Part shown: positions 19,137 to 29,216 of the stretch, one piece after another
Numbering within the stretch: the stretch's first letter is position 1
How the letters are laid out: each line of letters opens with the position of its first letter
From: Paulinella micropora
Taxonomy: Eukaryota; Cercozoa; Imbricatea; Euglyphida
Assembly (NCBI GenBank): GCA_009731375.1
Contig: BJOX01000115.1
Span: 126,337-184,536 of the forward strand
DNA length: 58,200 bases
Reading direction: 5' to 3'
Program-made: the position numbers and the translations under genes
Notes under the pieces: generated by a model
What the model was told of the DNA's origin: nothing
What the model saw: the letters and a program-made list of their open reading frames with translations, nothing else
The model's database searches: none

Positions 19137-20366
19137 ATGGCATACAATTCCACATTTGACTTAGCGAAACTAAAACTGGACCCTCCAAAGTTATATGATG
19201 ATAAACCAGACTGGGATTTGTTTTACCATATTCTAATTTCGATCATTGGTGTAACAAATCCACAAGTCTTGACTATCATCCCAGGCATGGAGGATCATCC
19301 GTTTACCAAGAACCTAAAATTACCCAACGTCCTCAGTCAGTCCCTCCTGACTCTCCTATTGAGGATCCCTTACATTCCCCAAGTGGTGCAGCAGGAGATA
19401 AAAGCAAAGTCAAGGAGGAAACAGAGGAGGGTGGGTCAATTAAGGTTGAGCCTACTGCAGAACGAAGGAAAGCTGCTACACCGGAACTCATAATACCTAC
19501 TGAGCTGAAAAGCGAAGTAGCATTTGTGACTTCCGGAAACAAGTCTAACCTTCCGTACTCTTCTCAGCCTCAAGGATCTGCAAGGTATTATGAGGCAATC
19601 GAAAAGCAAAGGTATGATTCCCTAAACAGAATCCTATTTGCCTATCTGCTCCAATCTGCTCTCATGATCGCAAAGTCATGATGATCATGAAGCAAGGTGG
19701 AACAGATGGGGTTGCTTGTCTCACAGCTTTGCAGAAGCATTATGGGGGCCTCGAACTTATCAAGTTTCAAGAGGATCAACAAACCATCTACTACTCCTAC
19801 CCAAAAAGGTTAAGGACGTAAGTACATGGCTTGCTACATACCTCACGATAATTGATAAGCAAGAGAAGAGGATGAAAGCACCCATCCCTGTCCCCATGAA
19901 AGCTGATATGATCATAAACAAATTAAAACATTTAACCCCTTTTAAGACCTACTGGGAGAACCACTGGCAAGCTTTGCTTCCTCATCAACGACCCCCTTGT
20001 GACGAATTCCTCCAGGTTATGGAGCAAATCGCCCAAGGGAGTGTGTCGATGACTAGGATGCAAAAGTTGTACGGTACCGGATCCGGAAACTCACGGTCTG
20101 ACCCTATTACTGTTAATCTAGTAGGAGGACAGAAGAACAAAGGCAGGATTAAGTGTTATAATTGTGAAGGTGATCATGTCATGAGGGTATGTTTTGTCCG
20201 TTGCCTCCTCAAAGACTGCCCACGAGATGGGCATGATCCTAACAACTGCCCTATAAGGAGGAAGGCAGGGGCTATTGCTACTCCCTCTAATCTGATAGAA
20301 GGTAGTCAGAAGAGCAAAAGTAATGAGAGTAAGGCAGAAGGGGAAGGAAGGGCAAGGACAAGATGA
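19137..20366 (+). CDS. gag: Copia family A Gag (frameshifted)
   Basis: ATG at 19137 (MAYNSTFDLAKLKLDPPKL) opens a frame to 19493; similarity continues in other frames and resumes at 19716-20366. The later part (VSTWLATYLTIIDKQEKR and on to HWQALLPHQRPPCDEFLQVM) looks like a UBN2-type copia Gag core. Near the end, CYNCEGDHVMRVC is a zinc knuckle lacking one spacer residue, and CLLKDCPRDGHDPNNC may be a second Cys/His module. At least two frameshifts and stops near 19680 break the gene. Confidence 0.75.
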
Positions 20367-20890
20367 AGAAGAAAAAGAAGGGAGAGAAGGAGAGACGGAA
20401 ACTTAAAGCTACTGACTTCATCAAGAAGAAGAAGACCATCAGTCTGAATGCTGGTGGGTCTGACTCTTCCTCTTCGTCTTCCTCATCTGAGGAGGACGTA
20501 GAAGACGATCCAGACCTCTCCAGATTGCAGTCTGACGATCACTCTTCATCTGATGAAGACTCAGGGAGTGAGGGAGAGGAAGTAGATAGGGTAGGGCATA
20601 TCAATCATATGTCTGCTGTCAATGTTGTGGAAAGGGAAGAGGAGAATGGGGAGAGAGGAGAGGATGTTCACGACAACACCACACCACTACCTCTTTTTGC
20701 CACACCACACACACCAGCCATTCATATGATGGAGAGGGAGGACGACAATGATGGGGAGACAGAACATACAACCTCACCACAACTACTCCACCATCACCTC
20801 TTTTTGCCCCACCACTTACGCCACCCAGCGCGCATACGACAGGGAGAGTGGGTGCAGACAGAAGCCGTGCTAGGTACAACCACAATGTGA
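20363..20890 (+). CDS. Low-complexity Gag-Pol linker of family A
   Basis: Overlaps the end of the previous frame by four bases (ATGA). A Lys-rich start is followed by a Ser/Asp/Glu-rich stretch and a His/Thr-rich end. A similar acidic/basic linker occurs in family C. No domain is recognised. Confidence 0.45.
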   Translation: MKKKKKGEKERRKLKATDFIKKKKTISLNAGGSDSSSSSSSSEEDVEDDPDLSRLQSDDHSSSDEDSGSEGEEVDRVGHINHMSAVNVVEREEENGERGEDVHDNTTPLPLFATPHTPAIHMMEREDDNDGETEHTTSPQLLHHHLFLPHHLRHPARIRQGEWVQTEAVLGTTTM

Positions 20891-21002
20891 CGGGGAGAGA
20901 GGGGGAGGCTACACCAACACACGTCACTCTCCATCCCACTCGTAATGTTTCTCAAACACGTATCCCCCACTTAATGAGGACAATTTTGTAAACTCTCTTG
21001 AC

Positions 21003-21335
21003 ATGGCAGGTGACCCCACCCCTCTGGGTGTAATCTACCCCTTAGAGGATGGTTGGGGGCTTCGCCGTGCCAAGAAAGGTTACAGAAAAGTCCTCATTAA
21101 AAACACCAACCCATTTATTAGGGAGATAAGTGGCCCACCACTCAACCTCCATGCCAAACCTATCAAGCCTAGTAGCTGTCACATACCCAATGGCAAGCAG
21201 TGTGAAGCTACTGCAAAGTCAGGTTTCAGGTGTTCATGGAAGTTAGGTGCGGCCCGGTTGGGCGTGGAGGGGGGGGCGTGTGCAGAGAGATTAGGGAAGG
21301 GTTATGAGTTTTGCTCATGGCACATTGATGAATAG
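21003..21335 (+). CDS. Family A Cys/His-rich module (110 aa)
   Basis: Opens MAGDPTPLGVIYPLEDGWG. The C-terminal half contains QCEATAKSGFRC, later a further Cys and a terminal CSWH. The spacing C-x-A-T-x-K-S-G-x-R-C ... C-x2-H is that of small zinc-binding domains found in phage and microbial proteins; it is not part of the standard copia set. The frame lies between Gag and protease, so it is probably part of the original polyprotein and not a host gene. Poly-C and a 10-N gap (21395-21430) follow. Confidence 0.5.
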   Translation: MAGDPTPLGVIYPLEDGWGLRRAKKGYRKVLIKNTNPFIREISGPPLNLHAKPIKPSSCHIPNGKQCEATAKSGFRCSWKLGAARLGVEGGACAERLGKGYEFCSWHIDE

Positions 21336-21440
21336 AAGAAGAGGGAAGCTATCTTAGCAGGGTACAGACAGAAACTAAGAGAGGGATTTGTTCCCCCCCC
21401 CCCCCCCCCCCCCCTCTTTTNNNNNNNNNNTACTCAGTGG

Positions 21441-21737
21441 GTGAGAGCGCCAGACCAGAAAGACAGATCTTCTATCCAGAAAGGCAGCTCTTCTATCCCA
21501 CGAACCCCCCTCATCTCCCCTTCTTCAACGTCCACACAAGACATGCGGGAGGTCATGGGGGAGTCTCGCGAAGGGAAAGATAAGTCCTTTGCCGCACCAC
21601 CCCTTGCCGAGGTAGAGGCGGGATACCAAGGGGGAGAATATGACGAGCAGGGAGATATAGCTTGGTACTTTGACGACAAGAAGAAGAGCAAAGTCGTTGT
21701 AGGGGGGAACGGAGAAATTCCCCCCATGACGAACTAA
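21441..21737 (+). CDS. Family A linker before the protease
   Basis: 98 codons (MRAPDQKDRSSIQKGSSSI and on), Ser- and acidic-rich with a DIAWYFDDKKK stretch. No domain is recognised. It is assigned to the element only because of its position and strand. Confidence 0.35.
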   Translation: MRAPDQKDRSSIQKGSSSIPRTPLISPSSTSTQDMREVMGESREGKDKSFAAPPLAEVEAGYQGGEYDEQGDIAWYFDDKKKSKVVVGGNGEIPPMTN

Positions 21738-21981
21738 AGAGGTTTTTGGCCGCGTTAGCAAGGGGAGCAAGTGGCTTGACAGTTAAGGACACCCTTTTAA
21801 CTAGGTCGGATGGGGAAGTCGACGACTTCTACAATGACCTCTTCCTTTACTGTCCGTGATTGCGTCATATCCATGGCGACTAAGCATAACAATCACTTTG
21901 CTAAAGGGTATGGTAGCTTCTTTCCCCTTTTTGGCTGAGGGTGCAACAGACTATGAGGAAGCAGAAAAGAAAAGGGTTGGA

Positions 21982-22113
21982 CTTTGAACCTGGCCATGAT
22001 GTGGGTGGACGACAGTGGGGCTAGCGAGTCACAGTCTCCCCACAAAGACTCATTCGTTAAGATGAGGTTGGAACCCCAAAAATTTAGAATCGCGAAAGGT
22101 GGCCTTCGGACCG
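21982..22113 (+). repeat. Left copy of a 132-bp duplication flanking the Penelope-like insert
   Basis: Repeats 25625-25756 with one substitution, from CTTTGAACCT through TTCGGACCG, and includes the protease motif DSGAS. The left copy is followed at once by Penelope-like sequence; the right copy continues into the protease. Confidence 0.9.
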
Positions 22114-25100
22114 CTTACATAAAGAGACCAGCTTACATAAAGAGACCGCTTACATAAAGAGACCAGCTGACACCAAAAATGAACAAAAAGAGACCAGCTT
22201 ACATAAAAAGTTTTCAAGCAAACACAAATGTTTGCGAGATAAACAGAGCACACAAGCAACACACTTCGCAATCTCTTCCCATAAGAGAACGCAAGCAAGC
22301 AAAACCGTGTTGTGCGAAAGACAAGCTGCACAATGCTGTTCGAAATTGTGTTGGACACTGAATGGCCTAAAGACTCGAATTGCCAATTTGACGTTATGGA
22401 TGGGCTGTAAAGTGTGACACAGCACTACTCACCCTCGCTCACCTCTTTGCTTGATCACTATGATCACAACGACAAGATTATGGTGACGAGGTATGGGAAA
22501 GGAGGGGATAGAACTGACTCTGATTACATGGTAAGAGTTTACCGAAATACGAAGATATACGAACCAATGCCAAAACAAAAACAACAAAGGTTACATTCTC
22601 ATCAGGCCTGGAGTGGGGCTTATTGTAGAATTTCGTCCCCTATGGCCAAAGATGTGTTATTGTTAACGAGACAACACTTGCATTCAGAATTGACTCTAGA
22701 GGAGCTATCCTAGAGCAAGGTGTAAACATAGAAAAGTTATGATCCAGCTAAGAGCATGGGAACGAGACATGAAAAAAGCAACCAGACAACAAGCTATCAA
22801 TGTCTGGGGGCAAACGCAGACCATGCCTCATTGGAAATTAAAGATAGAATTGCTTCGATTGTATAAGGTCCCGCCTGTTAAGATACCCCGAGATTCTTAA
22901 GAGCTCCAACTATACTTTGAGAATGTTGTTCATTGAACATCTACCAAAAAGAGAGCCCAAAACAATCCCAGCATTCATTCTACAACACATTATGGTGCCA
23001 CAACAAACCCAAACTGCCATACTGTCGATTACAAAGATAGTGCAAAATAATTCATCCTCTATTGCCAAGACATTAGTTAACAACATGTGGATTGAGTCGT
23101 TTGACTTTCAGTTCCTCAACCAACCGGAATGCTGCTCGTTATGTAGAGACTGAAAGCATTTTGGAGCAAGACTGAGAGACATGGAGGGAAATATGGGTAC
23201 AATCGTCAGGCAACATGCCTCTGCAATACCCTCTCTCGACTTCGAAAGTGCGCACAAAGAATTCTGGTTTGGTGTCAAGAATTACGTTGCAAAAGTCCGT
23301 GATGTCATCTTTGGAAAAAGCAAGTGCCAGCCAAAATACGGTCCGGCCATTCCAGATTGATCTGCACAGACAGACAGCACGAAAAAAAAAATTCAGAATG
23401 AAAAACGAGCACTACTCGCACTGCTGCAATCCATGGGAACAACAAAAACTACGTGCAATAGCGTTATTCGAAATTTACAAAAACTGTGTGATAACAACCT
23501 GCAAAATTTCGGAAAACAAACTGAAGACAAAAACCAAAAGATCAGTTGGAACACATTACAATCAGTGAAAAATTACATAGAAAAGAACAAACTGGTTGTA
23601 AAAGACCTCGACAAAAACAAAAGCCAATTGTGGGTAGAATGCCCAGTTCTGCTGTGGAACAGATTGAAATAAGATGTGATAGATTCCCCATGTTTCAAGC
23701 CGGTATGTATGACAGAACAACAGGTTCTACGTAAATACAAGCACGAATACAATAAACGTAATCTCTGTCGCTTTGCCCCTTTGAATAAAAAAGGCGAAGT
23801 CAACGAAATTATGACTTCTCCGAAAGACAAAGATCCAGAGAATAAGACCAGACTTATTTGTATTCAATCTCGTTCTCCAGGTAGAAAAACACTCAAATAT
23901 GCAGCCAAAGCTTTGCATTTTCTAGTCTCGCAAGTCACAAAATATGTCCCCAACTTCAATCTCGATCAGCTTTCAGATCTCAAAGGAAAAATAAATAAAG
24001 CCCAAACATTGTTTCAAAAATTAGAACACACTTTAAATGTAGAGTTGAATGTTCAAGCACTCTAATTTGATGTGAAGCAAATGTTTACTTTGCTTGACAA
24101 AAAAGAGATCATATGTCTCTTCATTAGCTTTTCATGGTTCTTAGACATTATGAAGCCACTGGAAAAAGAAGAAAGCAAAGAGAAAGGGTTCAAGTCTCAA
24201 AGACTTTGCGACATAACGAGAACGGACGTATGAAACACGATGTATGATGGCACCATAGTGCATCAAGAGATGACTATGTAGTTTTCAGTTTTCAAGACTT
24301 ACTTGACATAGTCGAGATGGATCTAGAAAACGCTTACTTCGTCATGGCAATTCATGCTTTCAGCAGATTAAAGGTTGTCCAATTGGGGGTTATCTGTCTT
24401 CCCCACTGGCTCAAATTAAGTGTATATTCGATGAGTATCGATTCTTGACTGTACTGCGAAGACAAAACCTGTCTGAATTTGTTTATGGCATTCGACAGGT
24501 CGATGATTTACTCTTCCTCATTGCAACCGTACCAAACGACCAAACACTTCTTGATCGTCTACAACCCCATATACAATCACTCAAGCATCTAGAATATGAA
24601 CAAGCAGAACCCGTATATACGGGCGGCCTAGAGGTTGAAGAACAAAAAGTAGACGTAGATGAACGTTTTTACAAACTGGTATTTGCTGGTAGCGAACTTC
24701 GCATAGGGAAAACGTTATATTTCGGCTTTCATTCTCGCCCGCACTTCAAAAATTAGAAATTCTTGGTTGACAACGGTACTACACCATACCCACGCCTCCC
24801 GCCATTATCGTTTTACACAGACAATAGGGTAAGAACGGCAACCATTAAAGGAATGCTGGGTATGTATCGAAATCAGTCTACCAACAATGAAGTATTAGAA
24901 TAGGCGGTATACCAACTTCTTTTTGAATGCAAATATCCAAAATCTATTTTCCGAAAATCGTTAAGGTAACTATCGTCTAGTTCTCCCCAAACATGGGCCA
25001 AAATTCAACAAAAGTTTTGTCAACCCGACAATCAAATCTACAAGCACTTTCGTAATATTTTGTCACAGTCTAACACTAACAGCTTGGAACCAGTGAGGAC

Positions 25101-25422
25101 TTTTTAAAGACGACTATGGCAGTGATCCTGCCTTCCTTTTACTAACTAGCACACCAGTATACAAGCAAACTATTACTTTAATATGCCGTCTTGTGGAACG
25201 GAGACATTTTATTATCCACAACTGCAAGTGTTAAAAATAAGTACAACCGGTCAGGTCAACAAAGAATTTGGCTAATCAGACCGAGACCAATTCAAGTACT
25301 ACATAGATAAAAAATGAGCAGTTAGACTTTCAAGTTTCTTTTTATTCAATAAAATGCAAGAGGCGACCAGCTGTCTAAGTTGACAGCCTGACCCACTGAC
25401 TTACTCACTAATGTAAACTTAA
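22113..25422 (+). mobile_element. 5'-truncated Penelope-like element, copy 1
   Basis: About 3.3 kb similar along its length to 46088-49384 of the second copy, including the RT and the 3' terminal repeat. It starts inside the protein, after the GIY-YIG region, with three tandem copies of GCTTACATAAAGAGACC. Frames are short: 22414-22713, 22917-23153, 23676-24065 and 24445-24756 hold the best pieces, including KDKDPENKTRLICIQ and RQVDDLLFL (catalytic DD). It is dead by frameshifts. It lies in the protease region of copia A in the same orientation. Confidence 0.85.
23676..24756 (+). pseudogene. RT remnant of Penelope-like copy 1
   Basis: The frame 23676-24065 covers the RT fingers (KYKHEYNKRNLCRFAPLNKK, TRLICIQSRSPGRK). 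After frameshifts, GCPIGGYLSSPLAQ-like sequence occurs at about 24373-24420 and RQVDDLLFLIATV in the frame 24445-24756, which extends to FGFHSRPHFKN. The order matches RT motifs 2 to 7 of Penelope-like elements. Confidence 0.8.
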
Positions 25423-25624
25423 GTAAGAGGACAGGGGGAATCGTCCCCTATAAATCCTATCTCTTCTCCTGCTGCCCCTGAAGGTCCTACCGTACCTCAG
25501 ACGCCAGAAAGTATCATTCCTCAATTCCAGAGCACTTCCCAATTGGGTACAGGAACAAAGACCAACTCGTCAGAACCTGTACCATCATGATGGTTGAAAG
25601 CCCCGAAGCTAACAGTGAGGGGAC
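25423..25624 (+). other. About 200 bp between the Penelope-like end and the right 132-bp repeat
   Basis: Reads PEGPTVPQTPESIIPQFQST and on in one frame, resembling a copia linker and not the Penelope-like tail. It has no counterpart before the left repeat copy, so a plain target-site duplication does not explain the structure. Confidence 0.5.
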
Positions 25625-26121
25625 CTTTGAACCTCGCCATGATGTGGGTGGACGACAGTGGGGCTAGCGAGTCACAGTCTCCCCACAAAGACTCATTCGT
25701 TAAGATGAGGTTGGAACCCCAAAAATTTAGAATCGCGAAAGGTGGCCTTCGGACCGAATATAAAGGGAAAGTCCAAATTCACCTTTCGGGAGCCTATGGG
25801 GAGGAAGTGTGTGTTTATGACTCACATACTACTTTCAATCCTCATCTCAAATATGGCTTGGTGGCCACCTCGGCGTGGGTCAAGAAAAAGCTTGCAATTG
25901 TTCACCAGAACAACCAAGTTATTGTCTTGAAGGAGCCTATCCACATATGGGAGGAGCAGATTGTTGCGAGGGGGCGGTCCTTGCAAAACAATCTCTCGGT
26001 TTTCGATTCCCCGGGTATGGCTCCACTCAACCCGAATGAGTGGTATGATCCCATTGCCCTAAACGAACAGAACGTGAAGGTCGAGAACGGTGATTCGTCA
26101 CCTTCGACCGTCACATTCTGA
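25594..26121 (+). CDS. pol: Copia family A aspartic protease
   Basis: The catalytic motif appears as WVDDSGAS near residues 18-25, followed by a beta-rich region (YKGKVQIHLSGAYGEEVCVY and on) and the GLVATSAW and ARGRSLQNN region typical of the copia PR/pre-integrase boundary. The frame stays open for 175 codons and stops before the integrase zinc region. It is a broken part of a polyprotein. Confidence 0.75.
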   Translation: MKAPKLTVRGPLNLAMMWVDDSGASESQSPHKDSFVKMRLEPQKFRIAKGGLRTEYKGKVQIHLSGAYGEEVCVYDSHTTFNPHLKYGLVATSAWVKKKLAIVHQNNQVIVLKEPIHIWEEQIVARGRSLQNNLSVFDSPGMAPLNPNEWYDPIALNEQNVKVENGDSSPSTVTF

Positions 26122-26220
26122 CTCCCTCCTAGTCGCCCATCTCTGAAAGCATCCCTACCTATATACCGTGATATCCATTGCAATAAGTCACCATGTCTAT
26201 GTGGATGGCGATGTGATGAG

Positions 26221-26685
26221 ATGAAGTCTTATGTCCCCTTTTCGCATGAGACTGAAAATGAGAGGGGCGAATATATAGGGAGAGGGATAGGGTTAGCATG
26301 TTGCTCTGTCATGCCTGATGATGAAAAGTGTGATATGTCTATGCATGGGCATGAGCATGATGCTAAATGTCGTATGGACAGGGCATTACACCCAGTAGTT
26401 AAACCCCATAATGCTGAGTGCATTCACCACCGAATGTGTAAACATAGAGGTGTGAAAGCCATGGAGAGAATGTCCCAGTATATGGGGGTTAAGATAGTGG
26501 GTGTGAACTGGCGGGAACGCATTATGAAGTGCGAATACTGCCTTCGCAATAAAATAAAACGTTCCCCACATTTCAAATCCAATCACCATATAGTAAAAAC
26601 CGCCCTGGGTACACCTATCAATGGATACCCAAGGGCGGTGGAATACCATATCGTGGGATGGAAAGAAATACAAGTTCACCATTAA
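26221..26685 (+). CDS. pol: Copia family A pre-integrase / zinc region
   Basis: Contains an HHCC-like arrangement (HHRMCKHRGVKAMERM, later CEYCLRNK). A frameshift near 26610 moves the next part, which holds MDTQGRW, the first catalytic Asp region of integrase, into another frame. The end of the listed frame is therefore out of register. Confidence 0.7.
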   Translation: MKSYVPFSHETENERGEYIGRGIGLACCSVMPDDEKCDMSMHGHEHDAKCRMDRALHPVVKPHNAECIHHRMCKHRGVKAMERMSQYMGVKIVGVNWRERIMKCEYCLRNKIKRSPHFKSNHHIVKTALGTPINGYPRAVEYHIVGWKEIQVHH

Positions 26686-27339
26686 ATGCCTTGCATCGAA
26701 TTTCGAGCTAGACTTTATCTTAGACACAAGAACGAGTTCTTCTCTTGTTTCCTTAAGGCCATTGCATATTTTGAAAGGCACACCGGAAACAAAGTGAAGT
26801 TCTTAGCTTGTGACCAAGAATATGGTCTTTACAAGGAATTCAGGAATTGGCTTGATGTAAACCAACCAATTTTCCTAGAGGCTCCAACCGGGGAGAAGCA
26901 AGCAGTCGCCAAGGTAGAGCGCTCGCACCAAACCAATGGTGGACCAGCGCGCGCTTTACTTAGTGACGCTGAGCGTCCCCCATCTTTTTGGACCGAAACG
27001 GAAAAGAATAGTACTTACATCAACAACCTCTTACCTATCTCACAAGGCCCTTTCCGCGGTAAGTCACCTTACGAGGTGATTCACAACAGAAAACCTTACT
27101 TACATCACTTGCGGCCCATCGGATGTGCCGCTGTAATGAAAGTCAAGGCAAACAGAGGGAAAGGTGAGAGGGGAAGAAGGGTTATCTTCCTAGGATACGA
27201 GAGGGACACCGGTTACTATAGGGTTTATGACCCTGTAGCACGGGTAATCCATGGGAATGTAAGAGACGTAGTTTTTGACGTTTGGAAGCTAGGTAAGAGA
27301 GAAGCTTCCAAAAGTTTAGAGAGCACCGGGGAAACATGA
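26686..27339 (+). CDS. pol: Copia family A integrase core and C-terminus
   Basis: Shows CDQEYGLYKEFRNWL (second Asp) and AKVERSHQTNGG (catalytic Glu), then SPYEVIHNRKPYLHHLRPIG and FLGYERDTGYYRVYDPVAR, the usual copia integrase C-terminal signature. The catalytic triad is therefore present across two frames. Confidence 0.8.
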   Translation: MPCIEFRARLYLRHKNEFFSCFLKAIAYFERHTGNKVKFLACDQEYGLYKEFRNWLDVNQPIFLEAPTGEKQAVAKVERSHQTNGGPARALLSDAERPPSFWTETEKNSTYINNLLPISQGPFRGKSPYEVIHNRKPYLHHLRPIGCAAVMKVKANRGKGERGRRVIFLGYERDTGYYRVYDPVARVIHGNVRDVVFDVWKLGKREASKSLESTGET

Positions 27340-28365
27340 GCCCATGTTATCGGTGAGTTGGGATAATAACAAAGTCCCCACAAAACTACACTCTCTCACA
27401 ATCCTACTCGTTCGCCAGAAAAAGATTCATGATATGGGGGCCATCAACTCTAGAGACCCCGCTGACCCTTCCCCCCCCCCCCCCCCCCCCCCCCCCCCCN
27501 NNNNNNNNNCCCCCCCCCCCCCCCCCCCCCCCATTGAAGTGGTGATCCCTAAAGTTGATGCCCCGACTGGTACCGATTTATTGCCGCACCATTCTCCTTC
27601 TCCTGCCCAGGGTAATGAGCAGTCAGGCAAGAAAGCGGATGGGGATTAGAGTGGGGACGACGGGGAGAAATCTCCCCGACCTATCACTTACAGTCCCAAC
27701 TACGCTTTTATGCCTGACCTCATTCCCCCCAGTCCTGTCATTAAGACGAGGGACCGGCCGCGGGATCGAGACGAGGAGAAGGAGAAACACAGGAGCGGCA
27801 AAGATGTTATGAAGAGGGGAGAAAGCCTAAGGAGAAGGTTGTGCTGTCGGGGAAACACGTCAAGATTCCCGTGCGTATGTGGGGAGAGGGCCGGGCTAAA
27901 CAAACTTATGGAAAGCAATGGGAAACAGTATCCGTAAGGGTGTTACGCTCGGACCCTCAGCTCCCGTCGTGCGAAAGTCAAGACGTTTTCCCGCCCACCA
28001 TGTTGCTTTTGACGATGTGGTAACCGATAAAATCATAGACTCAGAAATTATTAAGTACGAGTACGCGGCGAACGGTACCTAATAATTCTAAGTCCGAATC
28101 GGCGGATCCCAACACTGTTTCAGAGTTTAGATTCGTTGAGGGGGAGAGAGAACGGATTACCACCGAAAAAAGCAAACATGGGAAGGAGTGGAGATCATAT
28201 GAGCAAGGCCTTATCTCGGCTGATACCTGGGGGCAGAATTAGAGGGAGCCATATCTCATTATGCGCGCAAGAGCAAAGGATAGATTATTGTCTAGTTAGC
28301 AAACAGACCCCCGAATTTCCTGTTTCTCAGAGCCTAAAGATAGGAGGCAGGCTAGGGAGAAGGAG
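27340..28365 (+). other. Integrase-RT spacer with a poly-C tract and gap
   Basis: Poly-C of about 60 bp including a 10-N gap (27471-27532) interrupts a Pro/Ser/acidic linker. Short frames follow (for example 27710-27937, Arg/Glu-rich) in changing phases. It is degenerate polyprotein sequence and no separate gene is seen. Confidence 0.6.
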
Positions 28366-29216
28366 GTGAAACAGCAAAAGGAGCTGAAGGCATTTGAATG
28401 GTGCAAAGAAAGTGAGGCACGGAGGTCTGGGTCACCGATCATTCCTCTTAAGTGGATAGATTCGGTGAAACAACAAGGGACCTCTGAGGAATTCCACAAA
28501 GCAAGGATCACCTTAAGGGGTGACCTGCTAAGAGCCGGGTTACAATATGACCCCAAAAAGACATACTCACCTACCGCCCACCATAGGACCATCCTTCTTA
28601 TTATTGCCTACGCAGCTTGTTTTGGGATCAACCTTTGGCTCATAGATTTCACCACCGCCTATTTGCACGCCAAGATGCCTTATGACATCTACGTTAAGCC
28701 CCCTCCCGGTTTTGAAAGGCCAGGGTTTATTTGGCTCCTGAAGAAAGCCCTGTACGGGCACCCTGAGTCCGGACGGTTGTGGTACGACCTCTTATCGCAT
28801 GAGTTGATAAGCAAGCAACGCTGTGACCTTCACCTGAGACCGTGCTTCCTTCGTCAAACTCCAGGATAATCTCAAGTCCAATCAATTCTTATCTTTTCAT
28901 GTGGACGATGGGATACACGCAGCATCCCAGAGCGCACATGAGGGATTAGTGGCGAGCCTAGAGAGCACGGGTTTAGATGCAAAAACCTCGGGAAAGCGAC
29001 CGAGTTTAAGAATATCCAGATCGTTCAGACCGATAAAGGGATCTTGTTGCACCAACGGAAGTACGAACTCCTCATTTTAGGGGAACTTGGATACTCAGAG
29101 GAGATACCTGCTAAGACCACTTCCGAAAACCTGCTCCTCTAAAGAAAGGGCACCGGCTCCTTGCATATGACTTGAGATGCCTCATCGGCATGCTTATCTT
29201 TCTAGCCGTCCACATG
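28366..29216 (+). CDS. pol: Copia family A reverse transcriptase (broken)
   Basis: Frame 28366-28869 contains the RT start ([17 protein letters not shown]), motif A region [20 protein letters not shown] and [20 protein letters not shown]. Frameshifted sequence continues with [10 protein letters not shown] (the YVDD box) near 28900 and the ending [13 protein letters not shown] at 29216. That last piece aligns with the position just before RPD in other copia RTs; after it the minisatellite starts and the RNase H is absent. Confidence 0.8.
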
